Shown here: piece after piece, positions 56,375 to 63,774 of the stretch
Layout of the letters: each line of letters opens with the position of its first letter
Position numbering within the stretch: position 1 is the stretch's first letter
NCBI RefSeq assembly: GCF_030758315.1
Contig: NZ_CP132336.1
Coordinates: 1,178,001 to 1,242,000, forward strand
DNA length: 64,000 nucleotides
Direction: 5' to 3'
DNA from: Pararhizobium sp. IMCC3301
Lineage (GTDB): Bacteria > Pseudomonadota > Alphaproteobacteria > Rhizobiales > GCA-2746425
Translations under genes and position numbers: made by a program
The notes under the pieces: generated by a model
Database searches by the model: none
Seen by the model: the letters and a program-made list of their open reading frames with translations, nothing else
Told to the model about the DNA's origin: nothing

Positions 56375-57265
56375 ATGGATTGGGACAAACTCAGAGTATT
56401 TCACGCGGTCGCACAGGCCGGGTCCTTCACCCATGCCGGAGAAGTGTTGCATCTCAGCCAGTCGGCAGCCAGCCGCCAGATCAGCGCTCTTGAGCAGGAC
56501 CTCGGCATTTCATTGTTCCACCGCCATGCGCGTGGTCTGGTTCTGACCGAACAGGGTGAGTTGCTGTTTCGCACTGCGCATGATGTTCTGATGAAGCTTG
56601 AAGCGGTTCAGACCCGGCTGAAGGACAGCAAGGAAAAACCAAGCGGAACTCTGCGGGTCACAACCACGGTTGGCCTCGGCTCCACTTGGCTGGCCGCCCG
56701 CATACGCCGGTTTGTCGAACTCTACCCCGAAATTGAGTTACAGATCCGTCTTGAGGACAATGATTTGAACCTCACTATGCGTGAGGCCGACGTTGCGATC
56801 CGCCTGCATCGTCCCACCGAGCCGGATCTCATTCAGCGCAAACTGTTCACAGTTCATTTTCACGTCTATGCCTCGGCCAAATACCTCAAGACATACGGCC
56901 ATCCGAAGAATCTGGCCGATCTCGACAATCATCAAATCATCGTATTCGGCGAGCCGGTGCCGCATTTTCTGCGCGATATCAACTGGCTGCGAACCGCCGG
57001 GCGTCCTCCTAACGATCCCAGAAAGCCGACACTCACGGTCAACAGTGTGGTGGCCATCAAGGAAGCTGCGGAAAATGGCGCCGGTATCGCCATGGTGCCG
57101 GATTATCTGCTCGATGAGAACAACCAGTTGATCCAGCTGTTCCCCGAAGAGGATGTGCCCTCTCTGGACACCTATTTTGCCTATCCCGCAGAATTGCGCT
57201 CATCAGCACGGGTTCAGGCATTTCGCGATTTCCTGATAGATCAGGCGCAGCGCTGGCGGTTTTAA
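56375..57265 (+). CDS. lsrB: LysR family regulator LsrB/VtlR
   Basis: A 296-residue LysR-type regulator. The N-terminal helix-turn-helix is MDWDKLRVFHAVAQAGSFTH then LHLSQSAASRQISALEQDLG. The effector domain begins TLRVTTTVGLGSTWLAARIR and ends in a basic helix (IDQAQRWRF). Synteny trxB-lsrB and the closeness of an AbcR-like small RNA match LsrB of Agrobacterium and Sinorhizobium and VtlR of Brucella, which control abcR genes, envelope and oxidative-stress functions. It probably activates the small RNA just downstream (candidate site at 57308-57322). Confidence 0.92.
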   Translation: MDWDKLRVFHAVAQAGSFTHAGEVLHLSQSAASRQISALEQDLGISLFHRHARGLVLTEQGELLFRTAHDVLMKLEAVQTRLKDSKEKPSGTLRVTTTVGLGSTWLAARIRRFVELYPEIELQIRLEDNDLNLTMREADVAIRLHRPTEPDLIQRKLFTVHFHVYASAKYLKTYGHPKNLADLDNHQIIVFGEPVPHFLRDINWLRTAGRPPNDPRKPTLTVNSVVAIKEAAENGAGIAMVPDYLLDENNQLIQLFPEEDVPSLDTYFAYPAELRSSARVQAFRDFLIDQAQRWRF

Positions 57266-57307
57266 TCCGTTTCAGCACAGTCAGAATTCATTTGATGTTC
57301 CGGAGCT

Positions 57308-57322
57308 ATGCAGACTTTGCAT
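57308..57322 (+). promoter_or_regulatory. Candidate LysR-type (LsrB) binding dyad
   Basis: ATGCA-GACTT-TGCAT is a 5-base inverted repeat with a 5-base spacer, centred about 65 bases upstream of the predicted start of the small RNA. LysR regulators usually have their recognition site near position -65 with such a short dyad. Binding by LsrB is inferred from this spacing and the neighbour gene. Confidence 0.4.
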
Positions 57323-57344
57323 GGCAGCCACGCAAATGCAGCGC

Positions 57345-57372
57345 TTGAAGATTCACTGAAACGGCGTACATT
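57345..57372 (+). promoter_or_regulatory. Predicted promoter of the AbcR-like small RNA
   Basis: TTGAAG at 57345-57350 and TACATT at 57367-57372 are separated by 16 bases and match sigma-70 boxes moderately. A start at about 57380 would begin the RNA exactly at the first base of the first hairpin (AAGTTAC). Confidence 0.5.
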
Positions 57373-57379
57373 CACTGTG

Positions 57380-57519
57380 TAAGTTACGAAGCAATCGTTC
57401 TCCTCCCTCGATTGCTTCCCATGTAACTTCCTCAAAATTTCTGTTTCGATTCCTCCCCCAGAAACAGAATTTTAAAAACCGGGCTGTTGCTTTTGGCAAT
57501 GCCCGGTTTTATTTTTTTC
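57380..57519 (+). ncRNA. abcR: AbcR-family trans-acting small RNA (alpha-r15 type)
   Basis: Three hairpins follow in order. Hairpin 1: AAGTTAC pairs with GTAACTT (57381-57387 and 57423-57429), enclosing GAAGCAATCG paired with CGATTGCTTC (57388-57397 and 57409-57418); its loop is TTCTCCTCCCT. Hairpin 2: AAAATTTCTGTTTC against GAAACAGAATTTT (57434-57473), with loop GATTCCTCCCCCA. Hairpin 3: a terminator stem AAAACCGGGC/GCCCGGTTTT followed by ATTTTTTT. Unpaired CTCCTCCC-type loops complementary to ribosome-binding sites are the hallmark of AbcR RNAs, which with Hfq repress ABC transporter and other mRNAs. Location just after lsrB matches the known abcR loci. Only one copy is visible. Confidence 0.82.
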
Positions 57520-57604
57520 TGATGCCAGAATCGCTCATGTTCTGCGCGATGAGGTTCAGCAGTGTTTGCCTCTGAGCTGCCAGTTCAAGCCGCCACAATT
57601 CCGG

Positions 57605-58582
57605 CTAGAAATACAACTGCTCTTCCGGGACATCGCTGTAAAGATTCGCGACCTGTTCGCCATAGCCATTATAAAGCTGTGTGGGCACCCGTTCACCACC
57701 AGTGCCCAGAACTTCTTCTGTTGCCTGGCTCCAGCGTTTATGCGGCACCTTCGGATTCACATTTGCGTAAAATCCGTATTCTTTGCTGTTCACTTCTTCC
57801 CAGAACGAAACCGGCCGCTCTTCGGTAAAGCTGACACGGACAATCGATTTGATGGATTTGAAGCCGTATTTCCAGGGTGTGTGCAACCGCAATGGCGCGC
57901 CGAATTGTTTAGCCAGGGGCTTGCCATAGGCACCGGTTGCAATGAAAGCCAGATCATTGGTCGCCTCTGCCATCGTCAGGCCTTCAATATAGGGCCAAGG
58001 ATACCAGATCTGACGCTGACCTGAGGCCATTTTGGAATCGTTGAATGTCTCGAAGCGGACATATTTTGCCGAGGACAGCGGCTGGGCGTAGTCCACCAGT
58101 GCTTTAAGGGGAAAGCCGGACCAGGGAATCACCATCGACCAGGCTTCCACGCAACGATGACGGTAGACCCGGTCTTCCAGTGGCATGGCGCGCACCAGAG
58201 TATCAAAGTCCACCGTCATTTCCTTATCCACGAGACCATCAAACGTCACGGACCAGGGCCGGGTCTTGAGCTTTTGCGCCTCATTGAAAATCCGTTTATG
58301 GGAGCCGAACTCGTAGAAATTATTATATTTTGAATTTACATCTTCCGGGGTAATCGGCTTGCCGGCATCCGCATAGGCCGGGTTCACAGTCGCCGGATAC
58401 AGATCAGCAGTCGGGTCATTTTCGGCCGCCTGCATCGTTCCTGATGGCCACGACAATCCGGCCGCAACGCCAATGCCGCTGAAGCCTGCGGCCTTGATCA
58501 GGGTGCGGCGGTTGAGAAAGGTGGCTTCGCTTGAAGCCTTGTTTTCCGGGATTTCCCAACTTTTGGGGCGTTTAATGAACAT
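57605..58582 (-). CDS. msrP: Periplasmic methionine sulfoxide reductase catalytic subunit MsrP
   Basis: A 325-residue molybdoenzyme exported by Tat. The N-terminus has FLNRRTLIKAAGFSGIGVAA with the twin arginine and a hydrophobic stretch. The molybdopterin domain includes SVTFDGLVDKEMTVDFDTLV, VYRHRCVEAWSMVIPWSGFP with the Mo-ligating cysteine, and LRLHTPWKYGFKSIKSIVRV. It repairs oxidised methionine in periplasmic proteins, with electrons from the membrane subunit MsrQ, which I do not see adjacent on either side. It is divergent from the first PaaK-like gene. Confidence 0.95.
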   Translation of the reverse strand: MFIKRPKSWEIPENKASSEATFLNRRTLIKAAGFSGIGVAAGLSWPSGTMQAAENDPTADLYPATVNPAYADAGKPITPEDVNSKYNNFYEFGSHKRIFNEAQKLKTRPWSVTFDGLVDKEMTVDFDTLVRAMPLEDRVYRHRCVEAWSMVIPWSGFPLKALVDYAQPLSSAKYVRFETFNDSKMASGQRQIWYPWPYIEGLTMAEATNDLAFIATGAYGKPLAKQFGAPLRLHTPWKYGFKSIKSIVRVSFTEERPVSFWEEVNSKEYGFYANVNPKVPHKRWSQATEEVLGTGGERVPTQLYNGYGEQVANLYSDVPEEQLYF

Positions 58583-58709
58583 GGTGTTCCCTTTTTGCTG
58601 TCATTGCCGATACAATTGGAACAACTCACATGAAAATCAAATAAACTGTTGGTGAGGTGAGCGTGTTCTGTCAGTTCGCAAACCAGTTCAAATGAAGCCC
58701 GGAGCGTTA

Positions 58710-60014
58710 ATGTCAGTCTCACTCGAAGCGTCGCGGAAATTCGTGACGGTGCTTGAGAAAACCCAATATTATCCACCCGATCGGATGCAGGCCTATCAGC
58801 GCCGGCTGCTGCAGCCGCTGCTGCACCATGCCCGGCGCGAGGTGCCGTTCTATGCCACACGGCTGGACCCGCTATTCGCTCCAGACCAGTCAATCCGCTG
58901 GGAGGCCTGGAATGATATTCCAACGTTCACCCGAGCTGACGCACAACAGGCCGGAGATGCGCTGTTTGCAAAATCATATCCGGAGCAAATGGGACCTTTT
59001 TCCGAAGGCCAGACCTCCGGCTCGACAGGAACTCCGTTGAAATTCCGTACCACTGGCATGGCTCAGCTGATGGCCACAGCTGCATCGCAACGGATTTTCG
59101 ATTGGCACGCGGTGGATTGCTCCGCGAAAATGGCTATCATTGCCGATTCTCGCGGCCGATATCCCGCTCCCGACGGAGCGCCAGGCCGGCAATGGAACAT
59201 CACCAAGCCAGAAGCACCTGCCTGCCAGCTATCCGTCACCGAGACCATTGAAAACCAGTTGGAATGGATACTGAAAACCCGGCCGGGAGCAGTGACCAGT
59301 TATCCCTCGATTGCGGTTGCCCTGGGCGAGCTTGCCGAACAACGCGGCATTGCTCTGCCGTTTCACACTTTCGTCGGTCAGGGAGAAGTCTTCAGCGATG
59401 CGGCCAAGACCTATCTTGCCGGGACGCACGGTTTGAAACTCATTGACCGTTATGGCGCATCGGAACTGGGCGCCATTGCGGCGCAATGCCCGGCCGGCAG
59501 CCTGCACCATCAATTCTGTGAAGCGGGCCTGATGGAAGTGCTGGATTTCGACGATGGCAAATCCATCACTGATGGCCGCGGACGGCTGATTCTGACACCC
59601 TTCTACAATTACGCGATGCCCCTCATCCGCTATGAAAATCAGGATCAGGTTGAATTGACATCACAAGCCTGCATCTGTGGCCGCACACTGCCCTCTATCC
59701 AACAGATTCTCGGCCGCGAAAGAAACGTCTTTACCTATGCCGATGGCAGCCGGTCGTGGCCTTCCATGCTGGAAGGTGAATATCAACCATTTCTACCATC
59801 ACGACAGATTCAGGGCATTCAGAAAAGCCTGCGCGACGTCGAAATCCGTTTCGTGCGCGATGAGGCCAGCTCACAGCAGGTCGATCAGCCAGGACTGCAG
59901 ACATATCTGCGCACGCGCCTGCACCCGTCGATCACGATTGACATCTTCGAAACACCGGAAATCCCGCGCAGTGCATCAGGCAAATATGAACAATGGATCA
60001 CGCTTGTGCGGTGA
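58710..60014 (+). CDS. PaaK/CapK-like adenylate-forming enzyme, copy 1
   Basis: A 434-residue member of the phenylacetate-CoA ligase/CapK (F390 synthetase-like) family. The ATP loop reads GQTSGSTGTPLKFRTTGMAQ. Other blocks are RIFDWHAVDCSAKMAIIADS, LKLIDRYGASELGAIAAQCP (adenine-binding YGASE) and GRLILTPFYNYAMPLIRYEN. The C-terminal part ends with SASGKYEQWI, near the family Lys. Such enzymes activate a carboxylate with ATP; substrates here are unknown. GGAG lies seven bases before the ATG, which decides the start. It is the first of three paralogs alternating with outer-membrane protein genes. Confidence 0.86.
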   Translation: MSVSLEASRKFVTVLEKTQYYPPDRMQAYQRRLLQPLLHHARREVPFYATRLDPLFAPDQSIRWEAWNDIPTFTRADAQQAGDALFAKSYPEQMGPFSEGQTSGSTGTPLKFRTTGMAQLMATAASQRIFDWHAVDCSAKMAIIADSRGRYPAPDGAPGRQWNITKPEAPACQLSVTETIENQLEWILKTRPGAVTSYPSIAVALGELAEQRGIALPFHTFVGQGEVFSDAAKTYLAGTHGLKLIDRYGASELGAIAAQCPAGSLHHQFCEAGLMEVLDFDDGKSITDGRGRLILTPFYNYAMPLIRYENQDQVELTSQACICGRTLPSIQQILGRERNVFTYADGSRSWPSMLEGEYQPFLPSRQIQGIQKSLRDVEIRFVRDEASSQQVDQPGLQTYLRTRLHPSITIDIFETPEIPRSASGKYEQWITLVR

Positions 60015-60113
60015 TCCATTGTTCCGGTCTGTGATTGGCGGATGCTGGGCATAGTTCATGAACAGCAATCTTCATAACTCTGTCGCTGAAAAAAACAGAG
60101 TGATCGCGGATGA

Positions 60114-61040
60114 TCAGCTCGGCTCTTTTGAATCCTCTTCTGACCAGGAACCTAAAGGCTTCATAGTGCAAGTATTGAAGCCCTCAACTGGAAAATCAAA
60201 TGAATTATAATCGCCCTCTAATTTATCCTTGTCGGGAACACAGCCGCCTGAATTGCTGTTGAGGATACCGAACAGATTATCTTCCGACCAATCCGTCGGA
60301 TCATCTTCACGGTGACGGCGGATCAGGGATTTATTGTCGCCCAGATACATCCGCACACCGGCCCAGGCGCCTTTGTAATCATCCTCGCCAATGCGGCCTT
60401 CCGCATACAGCGCAACGCCGCTGGAGAAGACCTGCTGGTTGAGCTGATATTCAACGCCCAGCGCCAGCGCATGCTTCTCGCCGGTATAGCGGTGGCCGAC
60501 CGACAGTTCCAGATCATCCATCGCGTAATAGGACAGATCCGTGAAGGCGAAGAAATTGGTGTCGTCAAAATCTACCGGTGGATCAATATCGATAAACTCG
60601 GCACCAAGAACTGTTTTGACTGTGAACTGGTTCCAGTAATATTCACCCTCAACACCGATCCGCGAGATTTCGCCGTCGATATCTTCGATTGAGGTATAAG
60701 AGCCATAGATGCCCAGCAACGCATAAGCCGGATCACGCCAGAACAGATGGCCGCCAACGCCGCCGTAGAAATCATCGTCCAGCACGCCGACCGTACCATC
60801 CAGCTGCAGACCGAAGCGTTGCCCCAACGGCACGGACACAGAGCCTGTCACAGCGCCGAAACCTTCTGCATCAAAAGCGCCGCCTTCAATCGAAATCTTG
60901 CCATTGAGCGCAGAGACCGCTGGCAGAACAGTTGGATAAACCGGCTCGCCGACAACATAAAGATCGGCTGCAAACGAAGCGGTGGAAAGGGCAACGCAGC
61001 TGATCAGCGCGGTGGACGAAAGGCAGACAATACGAAACAT
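60114..61040 (-). CDS. Small outer-membrane beta-barrel protein, copy 1
   Basis: A 308-residue exported protein. The signal peptide (MFRIVCLSSTALISCVALST, cleaved after SFA-A) leads into ADLYVVGEPVYPTVLPAVSA. Alternating hydrophobic/polar strands with aromatic girdles follow (GHLFWRDPAYALLGIYGSYT, IGVEGEYYWNQFTVKTVLGA, LSVGHRYTGEKHALALGVEY), as in small barrels of about eight to ten strands. After the last strand a charged tail has YLGDNKSLIRRHREDDPTDW, then an extension with two cysteines. AGGAAA upstream supports the start. It faces the PaaK-like gene end to end. Function unknown. Confidence 0.78.
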   Translation of the reverse strand: MFRIVCLSSTALISCVALSTASFAADLYVVGEPVYPTVLPAVSALNGKISIEGGAFDAEGFGAVTGSVSVPLGQRFGLQLDGTVGVLDDDFYGGVGGHLFWRDPAYALLGIYGSYTSIEDIDGEISRIGVEGEYYWNQFTVKTVLGAEFIDIDPPVDFDDTNFFAFTDLSYYAMDDLELSVGHRYTGEKHALALGVEYQLNQQVFSSGVALYAEGRIGEDDYKGAWAGVRMYLGDNKSLIRRHREDDPTDWSEDNLFGILNSNSGGCVPDKDKLEGDYNSFDFPVEGFNTCTMKPLGSWSEEDSKEPS

Positions 61041-61379
61041 AAAAACTTTCCTGCTCAAGAAATCAGATGAACATCCACACTCTTCTGTCTGCCGGTAACT
61101 TGCAAGTTACCTGAGGTAGACTTGATTAATTTTACTCTGTTGTCACTTATCTGCAACTATGCGTCATATTGCCGCATTAAAACTTCGTCTGAGTCTTGCT
61201 GACAACGCCGGGACTGAGCTCCTGACGGCACTTTCTCGGTCACGGAACCTTTTCGTTTCAACATTGATGGCGTGCAGCATGTAGACTGGTAGGCAGCACA
61301 TATTGCACAAACACCCGTAATCGGGTTTTGCGCTCATACAATTCAGGAATTTGACGTCAATGCCAGGCTGGAACCTCCA
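61041..61379. other. Intergenic region between OMP copy 1 and PaaK-like copy 2
   Basis: About 340 bases between two divergent genes, expected to hold both promoters. It contains the 18-base perfect palindrome listed separately at 61094-61111. An AT-rich patch (CTTGATTAATTTTACT near 61,120) could be promoter sequence. No gene is supported. Confidence 0.45.
61094..61111. promoter_or_regulatory. Perfect 18-base palindrome between divergent genes
   Basis: GGTAACTTGCAAGTTACC is a perfect palindrome. It lies 54 bases upstream of the outer-membrane protein start and about 270 bases upstream of the second PaaK-like start. A site of this length and symmetry is typical for a dimeric repressor such as a TetR or LuxR-type protein. 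I do not see an identical copy upstream of the other two units. The regulator is unknown. Confidence 0.55.
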
Positions 61380-62678
61380 ATGAACGACGGCTACGACCGC
61401 TATGTGTCTTTGCTCAGTCAGAGCCAGCATTTTCCCGCCGCGCGTCTGAAAGCTCTCCAGATGCGCGGTCTGAACCGCTTTCTCCAGCACGCACGCGATC
61501 ATGTGCCCGCCTACCGCGAGCGATTGTCGCCACTGTTCGAAACCGGCGCTGACCCCGATTTTTCCCGATGGGAAGAGGTGCCTGTGCTGACCCGGGGGCA
61601 AGTGCAGCTTGAATCACGCGAATTGCGAGCTGCAAGCGTACCGCGACAGGCGGGTGCCGCGCAGACCAAACACACGTCTGGCTCCACCGGAACGCCACTC
61701 ATTCACCACCGTAGCCGCCTTCAGCATGCGGCCAATCAGGCGGTTCTGGACCGGCTTTACAACTAGCATGATATTGACGGCAATAAAGCTCTGGCGGTGC
61801 TCGCGACAGCGTACAACAACCCGGCCCCTTACCCGCAAGGGTCTGCCGCCAGCCAATGGCGGCACGGTTGCGAAGACGGCCAGTCGTTCCAATTGGACAT
61901 CATGACTGCGACCACAGACCAGCAGTTGGAATGGCTTTGCCGACAGGATGTGTCCTATCTCACCACCGCGCCCAACAATGCCCGCGCATTGATCGAAACA
62001 GCTGCAGAATCCGGAAAGGCATTGCCGCCTCTGGAGGCCATCATGCTGAGCGGCGAAGTGCTGGAAGCTGAAACCCGGGAGGTCATTGCGCAGGCGTTTG
62101 GCGGTGCAGTGATTAATTTGTATGGGGCCAGCGAATCCGGTCGACTGGCCGCAACCTGCCCGGAGCATGACGGGCTTCACCTTCATGAAGAGATCAGCTT
62201 TCTGGAAGTGGTTGACGAGCAGGGTCGCGCACTGCCGCCTGGGCAGACCGGCCGAATTCTGACCACATCGTTTTACAATTTCGCCATGCCTCTGATCCGC
62301 TACGCCCTCGGCGATTTTGGTGCGATTTCCGAAGCACCCTGTCTTTGCGGCCGCTCCAGCCGGACGCTCAAATTCGTTGCCGGTCGCCAGAGAAACCTGT
62401 TCCGGTTCATCGATGGCACAACGAAATGGCCGGATATGAAAATGAAGGATTTGCGATCAATCTACCCGTTCCGGCAGATGCAGGTGGTTCAGGACCGGAT
62501 CGATCATCTAACGGTTCACATGGTAGAAAGTGTTGCCGGCTGTGACATTGATCACGACGCCTTGCAGGCGGTATTCCGAAAATCCCTGCATCCGTCGCTG
62601 AGCATCACAATCCGGCGCTGCGAAGAAATCAGCCGCTCGTCGGGGGGAAAGTTCGAAGATTTCGTATCAAAAATTTAG
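61380..62678 (+). pseudogene. PaaK/CapK-like enzyme, copy 2, interrupted by one amber codon
   Basis: The frame runs 432 codons from MNDGYDRYVSLLSQSQHF to a stop at 62676 and matches copy 1 along its whole length: KHTSGSTGTPLIHHRS (ATP loop), VINLYGASESGRLAATCPEH and GRILTTSFYNFAMPLIRYAL. It is interrupted by TAG at 61764-61766 after RLYN. Copy 1 has Trp at the equivalent place (RIFDWHAVD against RLYN-stop-HDID), so a single TGG to TAG change explains it. Both halves stay in the same frame with no other damage. It may be a recent pseudogene, a sequencing error or, less likely, a readthrough site. Confidence 0.82.
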
Positions 62679-62706
62679 AGCCATACCAGAGGTTTCTGAT
62701 ACGGCT
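62669..62706 (-). terminator. Terminator hairpin between copy-2 enzyme and OMP copy 2
   Basis: AGCCATACCAGA at 62679-62690 pairs with TCTGATACGGCT at 62695-62706 in 10 of 12 positions around a GGTT loop. On the minus strand the stem is followed by CTAAATTTTT, and it lies 38 bases beyond the stop of the outer-membrane protein gene. It may also act for the plus-strand gene, but without a T run there. Confidence 0.6.
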
Positions 62707-62743
62707 CCGACTATTTGACGCAAAATTCGTTGATGCAAAAATT

Positions 62744-63568
62744 CTATTGGCAGAATTCGCAGCCGCCGTCGCCTTCGGCTTTCGCCTCCAGGTCAAACAA
62801 ATCCTCATCACCCCATTGGGTCGGATCGTCTTCGCGGTGCCTGCGCATCAGGCTTTTGTCATCGCCCAGATAGAACCGTACGCCGCCCCAGACAGCATTG
62901 TAATCATCTTCGCCGATGCGGCCTTCCGCAAACAGCGATACGCCACTGGAAAACACCGTCTGGCTCAATTGATATTCTGCGCCCAGTGCCAGCGCATTGC
63001 GCTCATTGGTGTAGCGGTGACCAACGGACAATTCCAGATTTTCGTCGATATAATAGGATATATCCGAGAAAGCGAAAAATCCGTCATCAGGCTCGACAAA
63101 TGCATTTCCGGCATCCAGGAATTCCGCGCCCGCAACAGAACGCACGGTCCAGTTATTCCAGTAATATTCGCCTTCCACGCCAACCCGGGCCACATCGCCA
63201 CCAATGTCTTCCCGCAAAGTGTAGGATCCATAGATGCCGAGCAGACCCAGGGATGGGTCGCGCCAGAACAGATGGCCGGCACCGCCGCCGACAAAATCTT
63301 CATCCCGCATGCCGGCCAGGCCGTCAGCCTGAAATCCGTACCGCGTGCCGATGGGAATCGACAGCGATCCGGTTACAATTCTGAACCCTTCATCTTCAAA
63401 TTCGCCGCCTTGAAAGGCAATCTTGCCGTTGATACCGGAAACAGCAGGCAGGACCGTCGGAAAGATCGGCTCACCTTCCACATACAAATCTGCAGCAAGT
63501 GCCACCGAAGAAAGTGCCATGCTGCTGACCAGGGCAGTTGTGATGAGGAAAGTGTTACGTTTATGCAT
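62744..63568 (-). CDS. Small outer-membrane beta-barrel protein, copy 2
   Basis: A 274-residue paralog of the protein at 60114-61040. The signal peptide (TTALVSSMALSSVALA) is cleaved before ADLYVEGEPIFPTVLPAVSG. Strand blocks are nearly superposable with copy 1: AGHLFWRDPSLGLLGIYGSY, VGVEGEYYWNNWTVRSVAGA and LSVGHRYTNERNALALGAEY. The charged motif YLGDDKSLMRRHREDDPTQW follows the last strand, then a short tail ending in CEFCQ. Copy 1 has a longer tail. Both are convergent with a PaaK-like gene. Function unknown; a porin-like or structural envelope role is plausible. Confidence 0.78.
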   Translation of the reverse strand: MHKRNTFLITTALVSSMALSSVALAADLYVEGEPIFPTVLPAVSGINGKIAFQGGEFEDEGFRIVTGSLSIPIGTRYGFQADGLAGMRDEDFVGGGAGHLFWRDPSLGLLGIYGSYTLREDIGGDVARVGVEGEYYWNNWTVRSVAGAEFLDAGNAFVEPDDGFFAFSDISYYIDENLELSVGHRYTNERNALALGAEYQLSQTVFSSGVSLFAEGRIGEDDYNAVWGGVRFYLGDDKSLMRRHREDDPTQWGDEDLFDLEAKAEGDGGCEFCQ

Positions 63569-63774
63569 AGAGGACTCGCGCGTTGGAAGGAATTTGTTTT
63601 AAAACAGTATCATACGGCTTTCCGCAAAAACAACCACATCTCGCCACATTTCCGCCGAAGAAAAAATCTGTCGCCGAAATACCACAGCGGCCGATTTGCG
63701 GCACACAATCTGGCCCAAGACAATCAGGCCCAAGACCATCAGACTGGCGGTTTGAGCAAAATGGAGACGCTTTC

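Noticed and set aside
57423-61111. Shared GTAACTT/AAGTTAC sequence between the small RNA outer stem and the 18-base palindrome at 61094
   Set aside because: Seven-base matches that are self-complementary arise easily by chance; the RNA stem pairs internally and the palindrome lies outside any known target context.
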